From the IMG/VR virus record IMGVR_UViG_3300050821_007905, positions 1-56,295 of that record: a DNA stretch of 56,295 bases; one strand, given 5' to 3'. This DNA comes from a virus. Below the pieces are notes generated by a model. It saw only the letters and a list, made by a program, of their open reading frames with translations. It was not told where the DNA came from and made no database searches. The number at the start of each line of letters is the position of its first letter. Within the stretch, counting starts at the first letter, position 1. A program made the position numbers and the translations under genes. Below, in pieces: positions 55,112 to 56,295 of the stretch.

Positions 55112-55398
55112 GCCGCCGCTCTTTTCTGACGCATCCACACGCCGTCACGGCGGCTGCGCACGAGCCCGTGCTTACGGAGGCTGATCAGGACGCGGAGGCC
55201 CGCGCTCTCGAGGTACTCGCGCGGGACACGCGTCGGGTCGCGGTGGCCGCGGTTGAGGAAGACGATTCGGCCGGCTTCACGTACGCGCACGCAGCCGTAG
55301 CGGTCGATGCGTGCGAGCACAGCCTGCTGGTTCGTCCCGAGACGCTTCGCCCGTGGGTGCGCCTTCGGCGGCTTGAAGAGCGGCAGTTGTGCGGTCAC
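55108..55398 (-). CDS. winged-helix-like protein
   Basis: GTG at 55398 in GTGA overlap, 96 residues. TNQQAVLARIDRYGCVRVRE, AGLRVLISLRKHGLVRSRRDGVW: a small winged helix with a beta wing. May bind DNA. Confidence 0.55.
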   Translation of the reverse strand: MTAQLPLFKPPKAHPRAKRLGTNQQAVLARIDRYGCVRVREAGRIVFLNRGHRDPTRVPREYLESAGLRVLISLRKHGLVRSRRDGVWMRQKRAAA

Positions 55399-56295
55399 GT
55401 CTGCACCGCCGGCGCGTAGTCGTCGGTGGCGAACGTCCAGGCGACCGCCTCGCGCGGCGTGCGCGACGTCGGCGGCACCCGCAGCCAGTAGTCCTTGAAG
55501 CCGCCGTCCGGCTCAGCAGTCGAGTTGACGACGGCGACCATCACGAGCGGCTCGTCGCCGGGCACGTCGAGCTCGTAGAGCACGCCGTACTCGTCGCTCG
55601 CACGCTTCTTCGCCTTCGCCTCGCGGATCAGCCGCTCGAACCCGAACCGTTCCATCATCACGCGCCGGATCTCGACGTTCGGCTCGGCGAGGATCTCGCG
55701 CGGCTTCAGCGTCTCGGGTGCCTCGATGATCTGCTGCGTGACGTGGATGCCGCGCCAGAACCAGTAGCTCCTGCCGCTCTCGTACTCAACTGCGGGGCCG
55801 TCCTCCCGGTGAAGCACACCGTCGAGCGAGTACATCGCCGGTGCCGGCACGAGCACGCCGCCGCTGTTGAAGACCCAGAACGCGCCGAGTCCCGCTTCGA
55901 CCGCGTCGACGAAGGGGATGCAGATGTCGCGGTACGCCCTGACGCGCTCGTCGTCGACGAGCTCTGCGATGAACGACCAATCGGCCGCGCCGAGAGCGAA
56001 GCTCGAGGCGCGGCTGTGCGTGTGCCATAACGCATCCCGCGCAGCCCGCGCATCCCGCGCATCCCGCGCAGCCCGCGCAGCCCGCGCAGCCCGCGCAGCC
56101 CGCGCAGCCCGCGCAGCCCGCGCAGCCCGCGCAGCCCGCGCATCCCGCGCATCCCGCGCATCCCGCGCATCCCGCGCAGCCCGCGCAGCCCGCGCATCCC
56201 GCGCATCCCACGCATCCCACGCATCCCACGCATCCCACGCATCCCACGCAGCCCGCGCAGCCCGCATGAGTTCGGCGTCGTCGATGGCCGACTCG
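55395..56295 (-). CDS. DUF6745-like protein, 5' end outside the window
   Basis: The frame is open to the window's right edge, so the start is not visible. The C-terminal 200 residues show [70 protein letters not shown] and [20 protein letters not shown], an order I recognise as DUF6745. Before it is a long (ARA/ARD/AWD) triplet run made by a 9-bp repeat. Family function unknown. Confidence 0.7.
   Translation of the reverse strand, partial: ESAIDDAELMRAARAAWDAWDAWDAWDAWDARDARAARAARDARDARDARDARAARAARAARAARAARAARAARAARDARDARAARDALWHTHSRASSFALGAADWSFIAELVDDERVRAYRDICIPFVDAVEAGLGAFWVFNSGGVLVPAPAMYSLDGVLHREDGPAVEYESGRSYWFWRGIHVTQQIIEAPETLKPREILAEPNVEIRRVMMERFGFERLIREAKAKKRASDEYGVLYELDVPGDEPLVMVAVVNSTAEPDGGFKDYWLRVPPTSRTPREAVAWTFATDDYAPAVQT
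56032..56265. repeat. 9-bp tandem repeat, about 26 copies
   Basis: Units are variants of GCAGCCCGC, GCATCCCGC and GCATCCCAC. Three reading frames give Ala-Arg-Ala/Asp, Met-Arg-Gly and Gly-Cys-Ala-type runs. Only the first belongs to a recognisable gene. Nine bases keep the frame, so copy number can vary freely. Confidence 0.85.

Noticed and set aside
55786-56247. Open frames coding Gly-Cys-Ala and Met-Arg-Gly runs at the right end
   Set aside because: They exist only because the 9-bp repeat is open in all phases; the DUF6745-like frame explains the region.
56032-56265. CRISPR array
   Set aside because: The repeats are contiguous 9-bp units without spacers.

Overview
The window reads as most of a temperate, long-tailed (siphovirus-type) phage genome with high G+C, very compact coding (most neighbouring genes overlap by an NTGA-type four bases), many GTG starts and a host that is most likely an actinomycete or a relative. 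Evidence for the host is indirect: codon use, leaderless TANNNT-type promoters, a DUF1906-type endolysin and gene families usual in actinophages. No complete tRNA, rRNA or CRISPR array was seen. Both ends cut through genes.

Layout. 1-3.9 kb: a sigma-like protein, an HTH-ParB protein and the two terminase subunits. 4-14.2 kb: an accessory block between terminase and portal with about six glycosyltransferase-like proteins (two are tandem paralogues), a nucleotide-sugar dehydrogenase, two methyltransferases and small zinc-binding or membrane proteins. 14.2-25.5 kb: portal, a small accessory island (papain-like peptidase, minimal nucleotidyltransferase), Mu gpF-type head protein, a histidine phosphatase-Nudix-XkdF fusion, structural proteins, a scaffold-like gene with a nested start, decoration and major capsid proteins. 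25.5-36 kb: connectors, tail terminator, tail tube, tail chaperones with a -1 frameshift (A AAA AAC), a tape measure with a lysozyme-like domain, tail and fibre proteins. 36.5-39.3 kb: PLD-like protein, endolysin and several small membrane proteins (lysis). 39.3-56.3 kb: leftward genes: a toxin-antitoxin pair, replication protein, RuvC-like nuclease, HerA-like ATPase, repressor-like HTH proteins, an XF1762-like protein, HNH endonuclease, tyrosine integrase overlapping an attP, ASCH and DUF6745-like proteins.

The most striking pattern is regulatory. Almost every rightward transcription-unit start with a real intergenic gap carries CGATA(G/C), usually with 8-11 bases between GATA and the start codon and usually with no ribosome binding site. 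This looks like a family of leaderless late promoters whose -10 box resembles the sigma-28/WhiG type. By contrast the isolated genes facing the other way (and the toxin-antitoxin pair, plus one small rightward gene hidden in the leftward block) each have TANNNT 6-8 bases before the start codon, as in host-type leaderless promoters, so they may be expressed in the lysogen. All of this was read by eye; no database search or folding program was run.
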